The position numbers were made by a program, and so were the translations under genes. The notes below the pieces were generated by a model. The model had not been told where the DNA came from. It saw only the letters and a program-made list of their open reading frames with translations, and ran no database searches. 64,000 bases of DNA from JAFECT01 sp035551675 (GTDB lineage Bacteria > Pseudomonadota > Alphaproteobacteria > Caulobacterales > Caulobacteraceae), in NCBI GenBank assembly GCA_035551675.1, contig DASZMV010000005.1, positions 74,188-138,187 on the forward strand. Direction: 5' to 3'. Of the stretch, positions 25,478 through 34,344 are shown in pieces (the first letter of the stretch is position 1; each line of letters starts with the position of its first letter).

Positions 25478-25519
25478 CGCCCGGTTCTCGACGCCCGGTT
25501 CTCGGCGCCCGGTTCTCGC
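25478..25519. repeat. Three 14-bp tandem repeats in a convergent gap
   Basis: CGCCCGGTTCTCG plus one variable base, three times without a gap (25478, 25492, 25506). It begins right after the helicase stop and ends 5 bp before the stop of the opposite gene. No hairpin or terminator is obvious here. Confidence 0.93.
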
Positions 25520-25524
25520 TGGCC

Positions 25525-25920
25525 CTAGTTGGTGAATCGCGGCGGCATGCTGGCGACTCCGCCGAGGATCTGACGCAGCATGTCGGCGATGCGTGCGCCG
25601 TTCTCCAGGTCGAGGCGCAACGCGATGTGGCCGCCGCCCTGGATCTCGAAGCTCATCACCAGCTCGCGCCGATCCGGCGTCGGGCCCAGCGTCCACCAGT
25701 CCACCGGGAAGGGCCGCAGGCTCAGGGGCGTATCCGCCTCGGGCGGCGGTATCGACTGCAGCCGCAGCACCATGGCGGTGAGCCGGAGCAGCATCTCCTG
25801 ATCCATCTGCAGGATCGAGGTCCCGTCGCTGTGGACGATGTCGATCTCGCACATCCCGGTCTGGGAGTTGGCGCGCCCCTCGGGGACGTTGGTCACTTGC
25901 AGCTTGGCGGCGGTGCTCAT
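25525..25920 (-). CDS. Protein of unknown function
   Basis: 131 residues from the ATG at 25920; a longer reading from 25983 seems unlikely. The sequence is mixed, with VTNVPEGRANSQTGMCEIDIVHSDG, then PPEADTPLSLRPFPVDWWTLGP and ALRLDLENGARIADMLRQIL. No signal peptide or membrane segment. I recognise no family. It is 75 bp downstream of apt on the opposite strand order (both minus), and convergent with the helicase. Confidence 0.7.
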   Translation of the reverse strand: MSTAAKLQVTNVPEGRANSQTGMCEIDIVHSDGTSILQMDQEMLLRLTAMVLRLQSIPPPEADTPLSLRPFPVDWWTLGPTPDRRELVMSFEIQGGGHIALRLDLENGARIADMLRQILGGVASMPPRFTN

Positions 25921-25995
25921 GGGTATTCCGGCTGTGTCTTCGCCGCGAACCGACCCCGCCCAGGTCTTTAAGTCAAGCGGCAAGCGGTGATGCTT

Positions 25996-26523
25996 TCAGT
26001 GGCCCTCGAACGCGACCAGGGCCGAAACCTCGACCCCCAGGTCGCGCAACCGTTGCGCGCCCCCGAGGTCCGGCAGGTCGACGATGAACAGAGCGCAGAC
26101 GACCTCCGCGCCTGCCTGGCGCAGCAGCTTCACGGCCGCCGCGGCGGTGCCGCCGGTGGCGATCAGGTCGTCGACCAGGGCCACGCGTTCACCGGCCACG
26201 AGGGCGTCGGCGTGCATCTCGATGATGTCCTCGCCGTACTCCAGCGCATAGGCGACCTGCAGCGTGCGGTGTGGCAGCTTGCCCTTTTTGCGGATGGGCA
26301 CGAAGCCGGCGGAGAGCTGATGCGCGACCGCGCCGCCGATGATGAAGCCGCGCGCCTCGACGCCCACGACCTTGGCGACGCCACGCCCCGCCAGCGGCTG
26401 CACCAGCTCATCCACCACCGTGCGAAACGCCCGCGGATCGCCGAGCAGGGTCGAGATGTCCCGGAACATGATCCCGGGCTTCGGATAGTCGGGAATGGTG
26501 CGGATGGCGCGTTTCAGGTCCAT
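25996..26523 (-). CDS. apt: Adenine phosphoribosyltransferase
   Basis: Salvages adenine to AMP with PRPP. The 175 residues match the family length. It shows FRDISTLLGDPRAF, VVGVEARGFIIGGAVA, RKKGKLPHRTL, and the PRPP-binding motif RVALVDDLIATGGTAAAAVKLL. It lies downstream of petABC in the same direction, but a good terminator stands between them at 26541-26573, so it probably has its own promoter. Confidence 0.97.
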   Translation of the reverse strand: MDLKRAIRTIPDYPKPGIMFRDISTLLGDPRAFRTVVDELVQPLAGRGVAKVVGVEARGFIIGGAVAHQLSAGFVPIRKKGKLPHRTLQVAYALEYGEDIIEMHADALVAGERVALVDDLIATGGTAAAAVKLLRQAGAEVVCALFIVDLPDLGGAQRLRDLGVEVSALVAFEGH

Positions 26524-26535
26524 GGCGGTCCCGCA

Positions 26536-26573
26536 AATGAAAACACCCGCGAGACCGAAGCCGCCGCGGGTGT
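26536..26573 (-). terminator. Rho-independent terminator of the petABC operon
   Basis: On the minus strand ACACCCGCG (26573-26565) pairs with CGCGGGTGT (26551-26543), 9 bp, followed by TTTTCATTT. It lies 25 bp past the petC stop and before apt. Confidence 0.9.
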
Positions 26574-26597
26574 GATCGTGGTCATGGTCGAAGCCGA

Positions 26598-27464
26598 TCA
26601 GTGCGCGACGTTGCGCCAGATCCGCTTGTAGGAAAGGAAGGTCAGGCCCGCGAGAATGAGCATAAAGAAGACCGCGCCCGTGCCCATTTCCTTGCGCTCG
26701 TCCGCGTGCGGATCGGACGCCCAGTCGAGGAAGGCCGCAACGTCGGCCGATTCCTGCGGCAGCGTCGACTTGGTGCCGTCGTCGAAGGTCACCTGGCCTG
26801 CCTTCAACGGCTGCGGCATGGCGATGAAGCCGCCGGTCGGGACCTTGCCCTTGCCCGTGTAATAGGAGCCGAGATCGCCGGGGTAGTAGGGATTGTAGTT
26901 CTGTCCCGGACCGACCTTCAGGCCCGCCGGCACGGCTTTGCCGTAACCGAAGGCGATGAGCGAATAGATGTACTCCGCGCCGCCGTCGCGCGCCTTGACG
27001 ATGGTCGAGTGGTCGGGCGGCGCGGCGCCGCCGTTGGCCGCCGCTGCCGCCGTCGCGTTCGGATAGGGGCTCGGGAAGGCGTCGGCCGGCGTGCCGGGAC
27101 GCTTGATCGGATCACCCGTCGTCGTGTCGAGGTCGGAGATCTGGTACTGGGCCGCGAGCGCCTTCACGACGGGATTGTCGGTCGACTTGTACTTCGGATT
27201 CCAGAACGGTCCGCCCTTCTCGCCGAGATCGCGGAAGTGCACCAGGTGCATGGCGTGGCAGGACGAACAGACTTCCCGCCAGACCTTGAAGCCGCGTTGC
27301 AGCTGGCGCTGGTCGTGCTGACCGAACGGACCGTTGAAGCTGTAGCCGCCTGGAGGCGACTTTGGCTCGTCGGCGGTGCGCGCAGCGAGCGCGGGGGTCG
27401 CGAACAGGGCAATCGCGGCTGCGGCGACGATGAGGCGCTTGATCGGGGTGAAAGCGGGCATCAT
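26598..27464 (-). CDS. petC: Cytochrome c1 of the bc1 complex
   Basis: Haem-c subunit of the ubiquinol-cytochrome c reductase. From the ATG at 27464 it has 288 residues: a signal peptide (MPAFTPIKRLIVAAAAIALFATPALAA), the haem motif CSSCH in VWREVCSSCHAMHLV, and a large periplasmic domain. A C-terminal membrane anchor follows (MGTGAVFFMLILAGLTFLSYKRIW), and MPQPLK with its axial Met. It starts 5 bp after petB in the conserved petA-petB-petC order. Confidence 0.97.
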   Translation of the reverse strand: MMPAFTPIKRLIVAAAAIALFATPALAARTADEPKSPPGGYSFNGPFGQHDQRQLQRGFKVWREVCSSCHAMHLVHFRDLGEKGGPFWNPKYKSTDNPVVKALAAQYQISDLDTTTGDPIKRPGTPADAFPSPYPNATAAAAANGGAAPPDHSTIVKARDGGAEYIYSLIAFGYGKAVPAGLKVGPGQNYNPYYPGDLGSYYTGKGKVPTGGFIAMPQPLKAGQVTFDDGTKSTLPQESADVAAFLDWASDPHADERKEMGTGAVFFMLILAGLTFLSYKRIWRNVAH

Positions 27465-27469
27465 CGGCC

Positions 27470-28789
27470 TCAACCGTTCTTTTCTTCGCCGTGGGACAGC
27501 ACGGGGGCGGAGATCGACTCCGGCACCGGCAGGGGCGTCTCGCGAAGTCCCATCCACGGAATGATGACGAGGAAGAAGAGGAAGTAATAGAAGGTCAGGA
27601 TCCGGGCGAGCCACAGGAAGCTGTTCAGGTCGCCGTCGAACAGCGGCATCGCAGGCAGGGCGTCGGTCTTGATCACCTGCACGTCCGGCGGATTGCCGCC
27701 GCACCACCCGAGTCCCACGCCGCAGATCACGAACAGGATGAAGAACCAGCGCATCGCCGGGCGATAACGCATGGAGCGCACCTTAGAGGTGTCGAGCCAG
27801 GGTAGCGCGAACAGCAGGGCCAGCGAGCCGAACATCACGAACACGCCGCCGACCTTGTTCGGGATGGCGCGCAGCATGGCGTAGAACGGCCGCAGGTACC
27901 ATTCCGGCGAGATTTCCGGCGGCGTCTGCAATGGGTTGGCGGGAATGCTGTTCGACGGATCGAGCAGCGAGCCGGGCATGAAGAACACGATCACCGCGAA
28001 CATGATCAGGAACAGCATCGCGGCGAAGCCGTCCTTCACCGTGTAGTACGGGTGGAACGGAACCGTATCGCGCTTGCGCGTCTCTTTCGGGATCAGGATG
28101 CCGACCGGGTTGTTCTGACCCGAGGTGTGCAGCGCCCACAGGTGCAGCACCACCACGCCGAGGATGGCGAACGGGAACAGGTAGTGCAGCGAGAAGAAGC
28201 GCTTCAGCGTCGGCTCGTCCACCGCAGGGCCGCCCTGCAGCCAGGTCAGGATGCCCGGGCCGATCACGGGAATGGCGCCGATCACGTTGGTGATCACCAC
28301 CGCGCCGTGGAACGACATCTGGCCCATCGGCAGGACGTAGCCGAAGAAGGCGGTCGCGATCATCAGGATGAAGATCACGCAGCCGAGCAGCCAGATCATC
28401 TCACGCGGGGCCTTGTACGAGCCGTAGTACAGGCCGCGCAGCATGTGGATGTAGACTGCGATGAAGAACATCGAGGCGCCGGAGGCGTGGATGTAGCGAA
28501 GCAGCCAGCCGAAGTTCACGTCGCGCATGATGCGTTCGACGCTGTCGAAGGCCTGGTTGGTCGTCGAGTTGAACGCCGGCGTGTAATGCATCGCGAGCAC
28601 GACGCCGGTGATGATCTGGATCATCAGGCAGATCGAGAGGATGCCGCCGAAGGTCCACCAGTAGTTCAGGTTCTTCGGCGTCGGCAGCGCCATGTAGTCG
28701 GCGCCGAACCGGATGATCGGCAGCCGGGTGTCCAGCCACTTCTCGATACCGGTCTTGGGAATGTAGGTGGATTCGTGATCCGCGCTCAT
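27470..28789 (-). CDS. petB: Cytochrome b of the bc1 complex
   Basis: 439 residues; the membrane core of complex III with two b haems and the Qo/Qi sites. Eight transmembrane segments are visible. Motifs: WWTFGGILSICLMIQIITGVVLAMHY, RYIHASGASMFFIAVYIHMLRGLYYGSY (the His ligands), GYVLPMGQMSFHGAVVITN, and the Qo motif PEWY in ISPEWYLRPFYAML. The ATG at 28789 begins MSADHESTYIPKTG. It lies 17 bp after petA. Confidence 0.98.
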   Translation of the reverse strand: MSADHESTYIPKTGIEKWLDTRLPIIRFGADYMALPTPKNLNYWWTFGGILSICLMIQIITGVVLAMHYTPAFNSTTNQAFDSVERIMRDVNFGWLLRYIHASGASMFFIAVYIHMLRGLYYGSYKAPREMIWLLGCVIFILMIATAFFGYVLPMGQMSFHGAVVITNVIGAIPVIGPGILTWLQGGPAVDEPTLKRFFSLHYLFPFAILGVVVLHLWALHTSGQNNPVGILIPKETRKRDTVPFHPYYTVKDGFAAMLFLIMFAVIVFFMPGSLLDPSNSIPANPLQTPPEISPEWYLRPFYAMLRAIPNKVGGVFVMFGSLALLFALPWLDTSKVRSMRYRPAMRWFFILFVICGVGLGWCGGNPPDVQVIKTDALPAMPLFDGDLNSFLWLARILTFYYFLFFLVIIPWMGLRETPLPVPESISAPVLSHGEEKNG

Positions 28790-28806
28790 GACCTTGCCCT
28801 GCTCCC

Positions 28807-29358
28807 TCAGCCGACTTTGATCTTGGTGGGCGTGAGGTAGGTGTAATCCGGAACCTGCAGGTTCAGCGGCGCGGGTCCTTTGCGGATCCGGCCGGAGGTG
28901 TCGTACTGCGAGCCGTGGCAGGGGCAGAACCAGCCGTGCCACTCGCCGCCGCCGAAGGTGGGCACACAGCCCAGGTGCGTGCAGACGCCGATCACGACCA
29001 GATACTGTGCATGCCCCGGCTTGACCCGCTGGGCGTCGGTCTGCGGATCGCGCAAATTGGCATGGTCGTCCCTGCGCGCCGCCGCGATCTCAGCCGGCGT
29101 GCGGTTACGCACGAACAGCGGCTTGCCGCGGTACTTCACCACCACCTGCTGACCCAGGGCCACCTTGGTCACATCGAATTCGATGGACGAAAGCGCGAGG
29201 GTATCGGCCGCGGGGTTCATCTGATCGATCAGAGGCCAGGCTATCGCGGCCGCGCCGCCGATCGCCATGGCGCCCGCCGCGATATGGATGAAGTCGCGCC
29301 GGTTGGGGTCCTGGCCCCCATCGGGCGCGTGCTCGACCGCATCGGTCAACTGCGTCAC
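28807..29358 (-). CDS. petA: Rieske iron-sulfur subunit of the bc1 complex
   Basis: 183 residues, carrying the [2Fe-2S] cluster that takes electrons from quinol to cytochrome c1. The N-terminus has a Tat-type signal/anchor (RRDFIHIAAGAMAIGGAAAIAW), typical of Rieske proteins. The cluster ligands are CTHLGC and CPCHGS. It is first in petABC and diverges from trmL over 163 bp, which probably holds the operon promoter. Confidence 0.98.
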   Translation of the reverse strand: MTQLTDAVEHAPDGGQDPNRRDFIHIAAGAMAIGGAAAIAWPLIDQMNPAADTLALSSIEFDVTKVALGQQVVVKYRGKPLFVRNRTPAEIAAARRDDHANLRDPQTDAQRVKPGHAQYLVVIGVCTHLGCVPTFGGGEWHGWFCPCHGSQYDTSGRIRKGPAPLNLQVPDYTYLTPTKIKVG

Positions 29359-29521
29359 CTTTTTTCCTGAACCGGCCGGGGCCCCATTTGCGGGGAAAGC
29401 CGCCTCACTTACACCTTGCTCAGCCCGTCCGGGCCCGGCCGTACGCCTACCGCCTCGGCCGAATCCCAGCCTCGACGGCGCGTCGGACCCCCCGGGTCGC
29501 GCGTCGCGGACCCCGCTTAGA

Positions 29522-29974
29522 ATGCGCCTCGCCCTTTTTCAACCGGACATTCCGCAAAACCTGGGCGGTTCCATACGATTGGCCGCCTGTTTGGGGGTTC
29601 CGCTCGACGTGATCGAGCCCTGCGGCTTCCCGCTGTCGGACCGGAGCCTGAAACGAGCGGCCCTCGACTACGGCGAGAAGGCCCAGGTGCGGCGGCATGA
29701 TTCGTGGTCCCGGTTTCTGGAGACCCGTGTTCCGGGACGACTGGTGCTGCTCACCACCCGCGGCGCGACGCGGCTGGACGCCTTTCAGTTCGAGGCCTCC
29801 GACACGCTCCTCCTCGGTCGCGAGAGCGCCGGCGTCCCCGAGGCGGTGCACCAGCACGCCGACGCGCGGGTGGTCATTCCGATCACCGCTGAGACCCGCT
29901 CGCTGAACGTGGTGACCGCCGCCGCCCTGGCGCTGGGGGAGGCGCTCCGGCAGACCGGCGGATGGCCCCACTGA
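29522..29974 (+). CDS. trmL: tRNA (cytidine/uridine-2'-O)-methyltransferase, TrmL type
   Basis: Methylates the 2'-O of the wobble base in tRNA-Leu species. The 150 residues form a minimal SPOUT fold: LALFQPDIPQNLGGSIRLAACLG (motif 1), LLLGRESAGVPEAVH (motif 2) and VVIPITAETRSLNVVTAAALALGEALRQ (motif 3, knot). The ATG at 29522 matches the family start; upstream codons are not conserved. hemF follows after 56 bp. Confidence 0.94.
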   Translation: MRLALFQPDIPQNLGGSIRLAACLGVPLDVIEPCGFPLSDRSLKRAALDYGEKAQVRRHDSWSRFLETRVPGRLVLLTTRGATRLDAFQFEASDTLLLGRESAGVPEAVHQHADARVVIPITAETRSLNVVTAAALALGEALRQTGGWPH

Positions 29975-30030
29975 ACGCCCCTCTTGAAAAGCCTGTGGAG
30001 AAATCCCGCGCCCGGGCCTAACACCCGCGC

Positions 30031-30897
30031 GTGACCGATCCGACCGACGACCGCAAACGTGAGACCCGCGCCTGGTTCGAGACCCTGCGCGACCGCGTCT
30101 GCACCGCGCTGGAGGATATCGAGGACCGCGCGCCCGAGGACCTCTACGGCCCGGGCCCCGGCCGGTTCGAGCGGACGCCCTGGACGCGGCCCGAGGGCGG
30201 CGGCGGGATGATGGCCATGCTGCACGGCCGCTTCTTCGAGAAAGCCGGCGTCCACGTCTCGACCGTGCACGGGACCTTCTCGCCGGAGTTCGCCAAGACC
30301 ATGCCGGGAGCCGAGGACGACCCGCGCTTCTTCGCCACCGGCGTCAGCGTGATCGTGCATCCGAGGAGCCCGCACGTTCCCGCCGTGCACATGAACACCC
30401 GCTACATCGTCACCACCCAGGCCTGGTTCGGCGGCGGCGCCGACCTGACGCCGGTGCTCGACTATCAGCGCAAGCCCGACTTCTACGACGCGGTGCGCTT
30501 TCACGACGCCCTGGCGGCGGCGTGCGAGCGGCACGATCCGAGCTGGTATCCGAAATACAAGGCCTGGTGCGACGAGTACTTCTTCCTGCCGCATCGCGAC
30601 GAACCGCGCGGCGTCGGCGGCGTCTTCTTCGACCGCCACGACTCAGGCGATTTCGCCCGCGACTTCGCCTTCGTGCGCGACGTAGGCGAGGCCTTCGTCG
30701 AAGTCTATCCCGAAATCTGCCGCGGCCGCATGCGCGAAGCCTGGAACGACCAAGAGCGCGAAGAACAACTGATCCGCCGCGGTCGGTATGTAGAGTTCAA
30801 CCTGCTCTACGACCGCGGCACGCTGTTCGGATTGAAAACGGGGGGGAATGTGGAGTCGATCCTCTCGTCCATGCCGCCCGTGGTGAAGTGGCCGTGA
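30031..30897 (+). CDS. hemF: Oxygen-dependent coproporphyrinogen III oxidase
   Basis: Oxidatively decarboxylates coproporphyrinogen III to protoporphyrinogen IX in aerobic haem synthesis. 288 residues starting at GTG 30031. Motifs: FEKAGVHVSTVHGTFSPEFA, VIVHPRSPHVPAVHMNTRYIV (metal and substrate His), AWFGGGADLTPVLDYQ, YKAWCDEYFFLPHRDEPRGVGGVFFD and RGRYVEFNLLYDRGTLFGL. The adjacent cytochrome bc1 operon makes a haem supply link reasonable, though strands differ. Confidence 0.98.
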   Translation: MTDPTDDRKRETRAWFETLRDRVCTALEDIEDRAPEDLYGPGPGRFERTPWTRPEGGGGMMAMLHGRFFEKAGVHVSTVHGTFSPEFAKTMPGAEDDPRFFATGVSVIVHPRSPHVPAVHMNTRYIVTTQAWFGGGADLTPVLDYQRKPDFYDAVRFHDALAAACERHDPSWYPKYKAWCDEYFFLPHRDEPRGVGGVFFDRHDSGDFARDFAFVRDVGEAFVEVYPEICRGRMREAWNDQEREEQLIRRGRYVEFNLLYDRGTLFGLKTGGNVESILSSMPPVVKWP

Positions 30898-30917
30898 CGC
30901 AGCTTTGAGCGCGGAGC

Positions 30918-31040
30918 TGCTGGGTCCTCAGCGCCACGCGGCTAAAGCCGCGCGTCGCCGAGGATGACGACAACATTTAAATTACACTTGTCATGCTTGA
31001 GCACGGGAAGCGTCAACTCCACGGGATCGAGGACCCAGCA
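30918..31040. repeat. Inverted-repeat element H between convergent genes
   Basis: Perfect 12-bp outer arms TGCTGGGTCCTC (30918-30929) and its complement (31029-31040). A 7-bp hairpin CGCGGCT-AA-AGCCGCG sits inside at 30937-30952. The arms resemble the common alphaproteobacterial GGGTCCTC/GAGGACCC intergenic repeat. It ends 33 bp before the stop of the amidotransferase gene. Confidence 0.85.
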
Positions 31041-31072
31041 AGCGTGACATCAACGCTGCGCAATCCTCACGC

Positions 31073-31774
31073 TCAGCCTTCCAAAAACCGCCTGATCCAC
31101 CCGCCCACGCGTGCGTTGTCGTTGGGACGCGCGTAGGTTTCGATGGCGGCTCGGCCCTGCGCTTCATTCAGCACGGTTTCCAGCCGCCGCTCGATCAGTG
31201 CCGTCGCGTAGGCCGGTTCAAATTCCGGGTGCGGCTGGATCGAGATCGCCGGCTGGTCGCCGTAGGCCAGCGCGGCATACGGCGTAAAGTCGCTGGCCGC
31301 GACGATGCGCGCGCCGGGCGGAAGTTCGACCACCTGGTCCTGGTGCGAGGCGGCGAGCGAGACCCGCGACACGGAATCCATCCACGGCTCGACGTCTTCC
31401 ACGGCGTAGTCCGTAAGGCCCAGGCCCCAACCCTTGGGCGATTTGATCACCTTGCCGCCGAACGCCTCGGCCATCACCTGGTGACCGAAGCACACGCCCA
31501 CGAGTTTCGCGCGACCCTTCGCCGCGCGCAGGAAGCCGATCAGCGGCGCGATCCACGGCTCCGGATCGTAGACGCCGGCGGCCGAGCCGGTGACCAGATA
31601 GGCGTCGTAGGCTTCCGGCGCATGGGGATACGCGTTGTTCTGCACATCGAGGGTGTCGATGGCGCCCTCGAAGCCCGCGTCGCGCAGCAGGCGCGCGAAC
31701 ATGGCGGAATAGTCGCCGAATTCCTTTTCGAGGCCGCCTGGAGGTGCGCCGGTTTCGAGAATGCCGAGTTTCAT
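31073..31774 (-). CDS. Class I glutamine amidotransferase-like protein
   Basis: 233 residues. A single GATase1 domain: the nucleophile elbow GVCFGHQVMAEAFGG (Cys about 94), the catalytic His-Glu in ISIQPHPEF, and the oxyanion block YLVTGSAAGVYD. These stand-alone proteins resemble GMP synthase-type or gamma-Glu hydrolase amidotransferases. The real amine acceptor is unknown. Its start overlaps the CCA-transferase stop by 4 bp (ATGA), at the end of the minus-strand set of four genes. Confidence 0.9.
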   Translation of the reverse strand: MKLGILETGAPPGGLEKEFGDYSAMFARLLRDAGFEGAIDTLDVQNNAYPHAPEAYDAYLVTGSAAGVYDPEPWIAPLIGFLRAAKGRAKLVGVCFGHQVMAEAFGGKVIKSPKGWGLGLTDYAVEDVEPWMDSVSRVSLAASHQDQVVELPPGARIVAASDFTPYAALAYGDQPAISIQPHPEFEPAYATALIERRLETVLNEAQGRAAIETYARPNDNARVGGWIRRFLEG

Positions 31775-32979
31775 GGTCTGTCCTGGACGAGCGACGCCAG
31801 CTTTTCACGGATGCCTTCGGTCGGGAAGTCGTTCGCAACCCACCAATCTTCAGTCTCGCGCAGCAACCGCCCGACATCTGGCCCCTTCGCCACGCCGAGC
31901 GCGATCACGTCGGCGCCCCCGAGCGGAAACACCGGCGGCGTCCATTGCGACGCAACTTCGAGCAGGCGTAGCGCCTGCACGTGTTTCGACGGTGACTGGG
32001 CGAGGCCGCGTTTGACGCGATCGGCGAAGTTCCGCGCACCGAAGCGATAGATGGCGGCGCGCGAGCCGGCGTCGTCGAGATCGAGACTGACCGGGTGGGT
32101 CGCGAGTTCGAGCCGGTCGCGCTGCGCCGACGACAGACGGAGCGCGTCCGCAAGCTGCACGACCTCGGCCGGGTCGTCGGGCAGCAAGGCGGACAGCCGC
32201 AGTTCCGAATCGGGGTCGATCTCGACCATGGCGTCGAACCGATCGAGATTCAGGGCCGCGGGGATCGCCACCCCCAGGACGCCGCTCTCCGCCATCAGGC
32301 GCACGGCGGGGGCCGGATCGGGCGCTTCGAGCAGGCGCAGCAACTCCTTCGACACACGTTCCGCCGACAAACGGGCGACGCCGTCCTTCAGCCGCGCACA
32401 GGCCGCGAGCCCTTCGGCGTCGATCTCGCCGCGTCCATACCAGGCGAAGAAGCGAAAGAAGCGCAAGACGCGCAGATAGTCCTCACGGATGCGCGTCTCC
32501 GCATCGCCCACGAACACCACGCGACCCTGGTGCGCGTCCTCGACGCCGCCGCCGACATAGTCGTAGATCAATCCGTCGCGGTCCGCGTAGAGCGCATTCA
32601 GCCGGAAATCGCGACGCATCGCGTCCTCAACCCAGTCGGTGGTGAAGGCGACCACCGCGCGGCGGCCGTCGGTCTCCACGTCGCGGCGCAGGGTGGTGAT
32701 CTCGAATGGCTTGTGATCGCGCACTGCGGTGACGGTGCCGTGTTCGACTCCGGTGGGAACGACACGAATCTTCGCCACGTGCAACGCCGCCATCGCAGCA
32801 TCGGGCGTCAGCGTCGTGGCGATGTCCACGTCGGCGACCGGCAGGCCCAGAAGGGTGTTGCGCACCGCGCCGCCGACAAAGCGCGCGCAATCCTTGCCGC
32901 CTGCGGCCTCCAAGGCGTCGAGCACCGCGTTCGCGGCGGGATCGCTCATCCAGTCCTGGGGCGGAATGCGCTCGTTCAT
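31771..32979 (-). CDS. CCA tRNA nucleotidyltransferase/poly(A) polymerase family protein
   Basis: 402 residues. The class II nucleotidyltransferase head is clear: ARFVGGAVRNTLLGLPVADVDIATTLTPD, with the G-G-x-V-R and D-x-D metal motif, then DAMRRDFRLNALYADRDGLIYDYVGGG and RIREDYLRVLRFFRFFAWYG. This type adds CCA to tRNA 3' ends, and in some members only part of it. The ATG at 32979 (MNERIPPQDWM) is chosen, since upstream codons are not conserved. It is coupled to the amidotransferase and follows the Nudix gene by 34 bp. Confidence 0.94.
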   Translation of the reverse strand: MNERIPPQDWMSDPAANAVLDALEAAGGKDCARFVGGAVRNTLLGLPVADVDIATTLTPDAAMAALHVAKIRVVPTGVEHGTVTAVRDHKPFEITTLRRDVETDGRRAVVAFTTDWVEDAMRRDFRLNALYADRDGLIYDYVGGGVEDAHQGRVVFVGDAETRIREDYLRVLRFFRFFAWYGRGEIDAEGLAACARLKDGVARLSAERVSKELLRLLEAPDPAPAVRLMAESGVLGVAIPAALNLDRFDAMVEIDPDSELRLSALLPDDPAEVVQLADALRLSSAQRDRLELATHPVSLDLDDAGSRAAIYRFGARNFADRVKRGLAQSPSKHVQALRLLEVASQWTPPVFPLGGADVIALGVAKGPDVGRLLRETEDWWVANDFPTEGIREKLASLVQDRP

Positions 32980-33013
32980 GGCGCCCGAAGGCTGGCCTGT
33001 GTCGGGGCGGCGA

Positions 33014-33682
33014 TCAACCGGCGGCCTCCGCTTCGGCCGGAGTCGCCTCTTCGCCATAGAGGCGGATCCACAACGCCCGCAGCATCGCCGCCGTCGCGCC
33101 CCAGATGTACTTGCCCTCCCAGGGCATGGCGTAGAACCACCGCTTGTGACCGTCGCGCTCGAAGAATTCGCGCTTGTGATTGCCCGGATCCATCAGGAAG
33201 GCGAAGGGAGCTTCGAACACTTCGGCCACTTCCGCCGGACTGGGCGTGAGGGTAAATCCCGGCCGCACCAGCGCCACCACCGGCGTCACCGCATAGCCGG
33301 TGATCGTCTCATAGCGGTCGGACAGGCCGACCGGATCGGCGAAGGCGGGATCGAGACCGATTTCCTCGTGCGCTTCGCGGAGTGCGGTCTGCACCGGCGT
33401 TTCGCCCTCGTCGCGGCGACCGCCGGGAAAGGCGATCTGACCGGTGTGGCTGGTCAGGGTGTCGGCGCGGCGGGTCAGCAGAATCCCAAACCCCTCCTCG
33501 CGCGCGACGACGGGGATCAGCACCGCGGAGTCGCGCAGCTTCGGCTTTTGCGCCGGCCGGAACCCGGGATTGAGATCGAAGTCGGAATATTCCGGATGCG
33601 CCGTACCACTCCATCCGGAGATCGGATCGAGCCGCGCCTGCATCAGCGCGCGCAACTCCGCCAACGCTTTTGCGGTGCTCAT
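33014..33682 (-). CDS. Nudix hydrolase, probable CoA pyrophosphatase
   Basis: 222 residues. The Nudix box is complete: GGRRDEGETPVQTALREAHEEIGL (pattern GX5EX7REUXEEXGU) near residue 90. It is preceded by HTGQIAFPGG, typical of the NudL/CoA-diphosphatase subgroup. The C-terminal FYAMPWEGKYIWGATAAMLRAL also fits that subgroup. It would cleave CoA or oxidised CoA species; the substrate is inferred. The start overlaps the DUF1285 stop by 4 bp (ATGA). Confidence 0.92.
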   Translation of the reverse strand: MSTAKALAELRALMQARLDPISGWSGTAHPEYSDFDLNPGFRPAQKPKLRDSAVLIPVVAREEGFGILLTRRADTLTSHTGQIAFPGGRRDEGETPVQTALREAHEEIGLDPAFADPVGLSDRYETITGYAVTPVVALVRPGFTLTPSPAEVAEVFEAPFAFLMDPGNHKREFFERDGHKRWFYAMPWEGKYIWGATAAMLRALWIRLYGEEATPAEAEAAG

Positions 33683-34284
33683 GGGCGATGGAACCCCGCG
33701 GGCGCGAGCGGAAAGAACTCGCCCATCGACACGACCCCCAGGACCGGGCCTCCCGGCATCTCGCGCTCTTCCGCGAGGTCGACCAGTTCGTAGAACACCG
33801 CCCGGTCGATGCGCGCTTCGAGGCCGCGCCGCACGTGCAGATAGGGCGCGGGTTCGCCGGTCGAAGGATCGGTCTCGACGCGAATGACGTTCTCCGGACC
33901 CGCGATTACCTCGTCCTCGACGTTGGTGAGAAATCGCAAGCCCTCGCCGTCGCGGTCGACGCGCACGGCGCGGAAGGGCGCGTCCTCGACGGTGATGCGC
34001 ATCTTCTCGACCGGAGTCACCAGCCAATAGCCGTCGGGGTCCTTGCGCAGCACGGTGGAGAACAGGCGCACCAGCTCCTTGCGCCCGATCGGGGTCTTTT
34101 CATGCAGCCACAGACCGTCCTTGCGGATGACGATGTCGAGGTCGCCGCAGACCTCGGGATTCCAAAGGTGGACGGGCGGCAGGCCGCGCCGCTTTTCTCC
34201 AGAAGCGCGCGCGCGCTCGACGAGGGCCGCCAAGCCGCGATTATCGGGGCCGGGTTTATCGGAATTGTCGCCTTCGCCCTTCAC
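33679..34284 (-). CDS. DUF1285 domain protein
   Basis: 201 residues matching DUF1285 in length and pattern: LPPVHLWNPEVCGDLDIVIRKDGLWLHEKTPIGRKELVRLFSTVLRKD, then PVEKMRITVEDAPF. The family is mainly beta-sheet, cytosolic and of unknown function, and is often next to the Nudix and CCA genes, as here. First gene of the minus-strand set (DUF1285, Nudix, CCA, GATase), with a 60-bp gap to the divergent MoxR gene. Confidence 0.9.
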   Translation of the reverse strand: MKGEGDNSDKPGPDNRGLAALVERARASGEKRRGLPPVHLWNPEVCGDLDIVIRKDGLWLHEKTPIGRKELVRLFSTVLRKDPDGYWLVTPVEKMRITVEDAPFRAVRVDRDGEGLRFLTNVEDEVIAGPENVIRVETDPSTGEPAPYLHVRRGLEARIDRAVFYELVDLAEEREMPGGPVLGVVSMGEFFPLAPAGFHRP

Positions 34285-34344
34285 CCTGGCCTATCCGTGT
34301 CTAAGTCCGCGTTCATGTCCGAGTTCAGGGGTTGAGGTAGGCCG

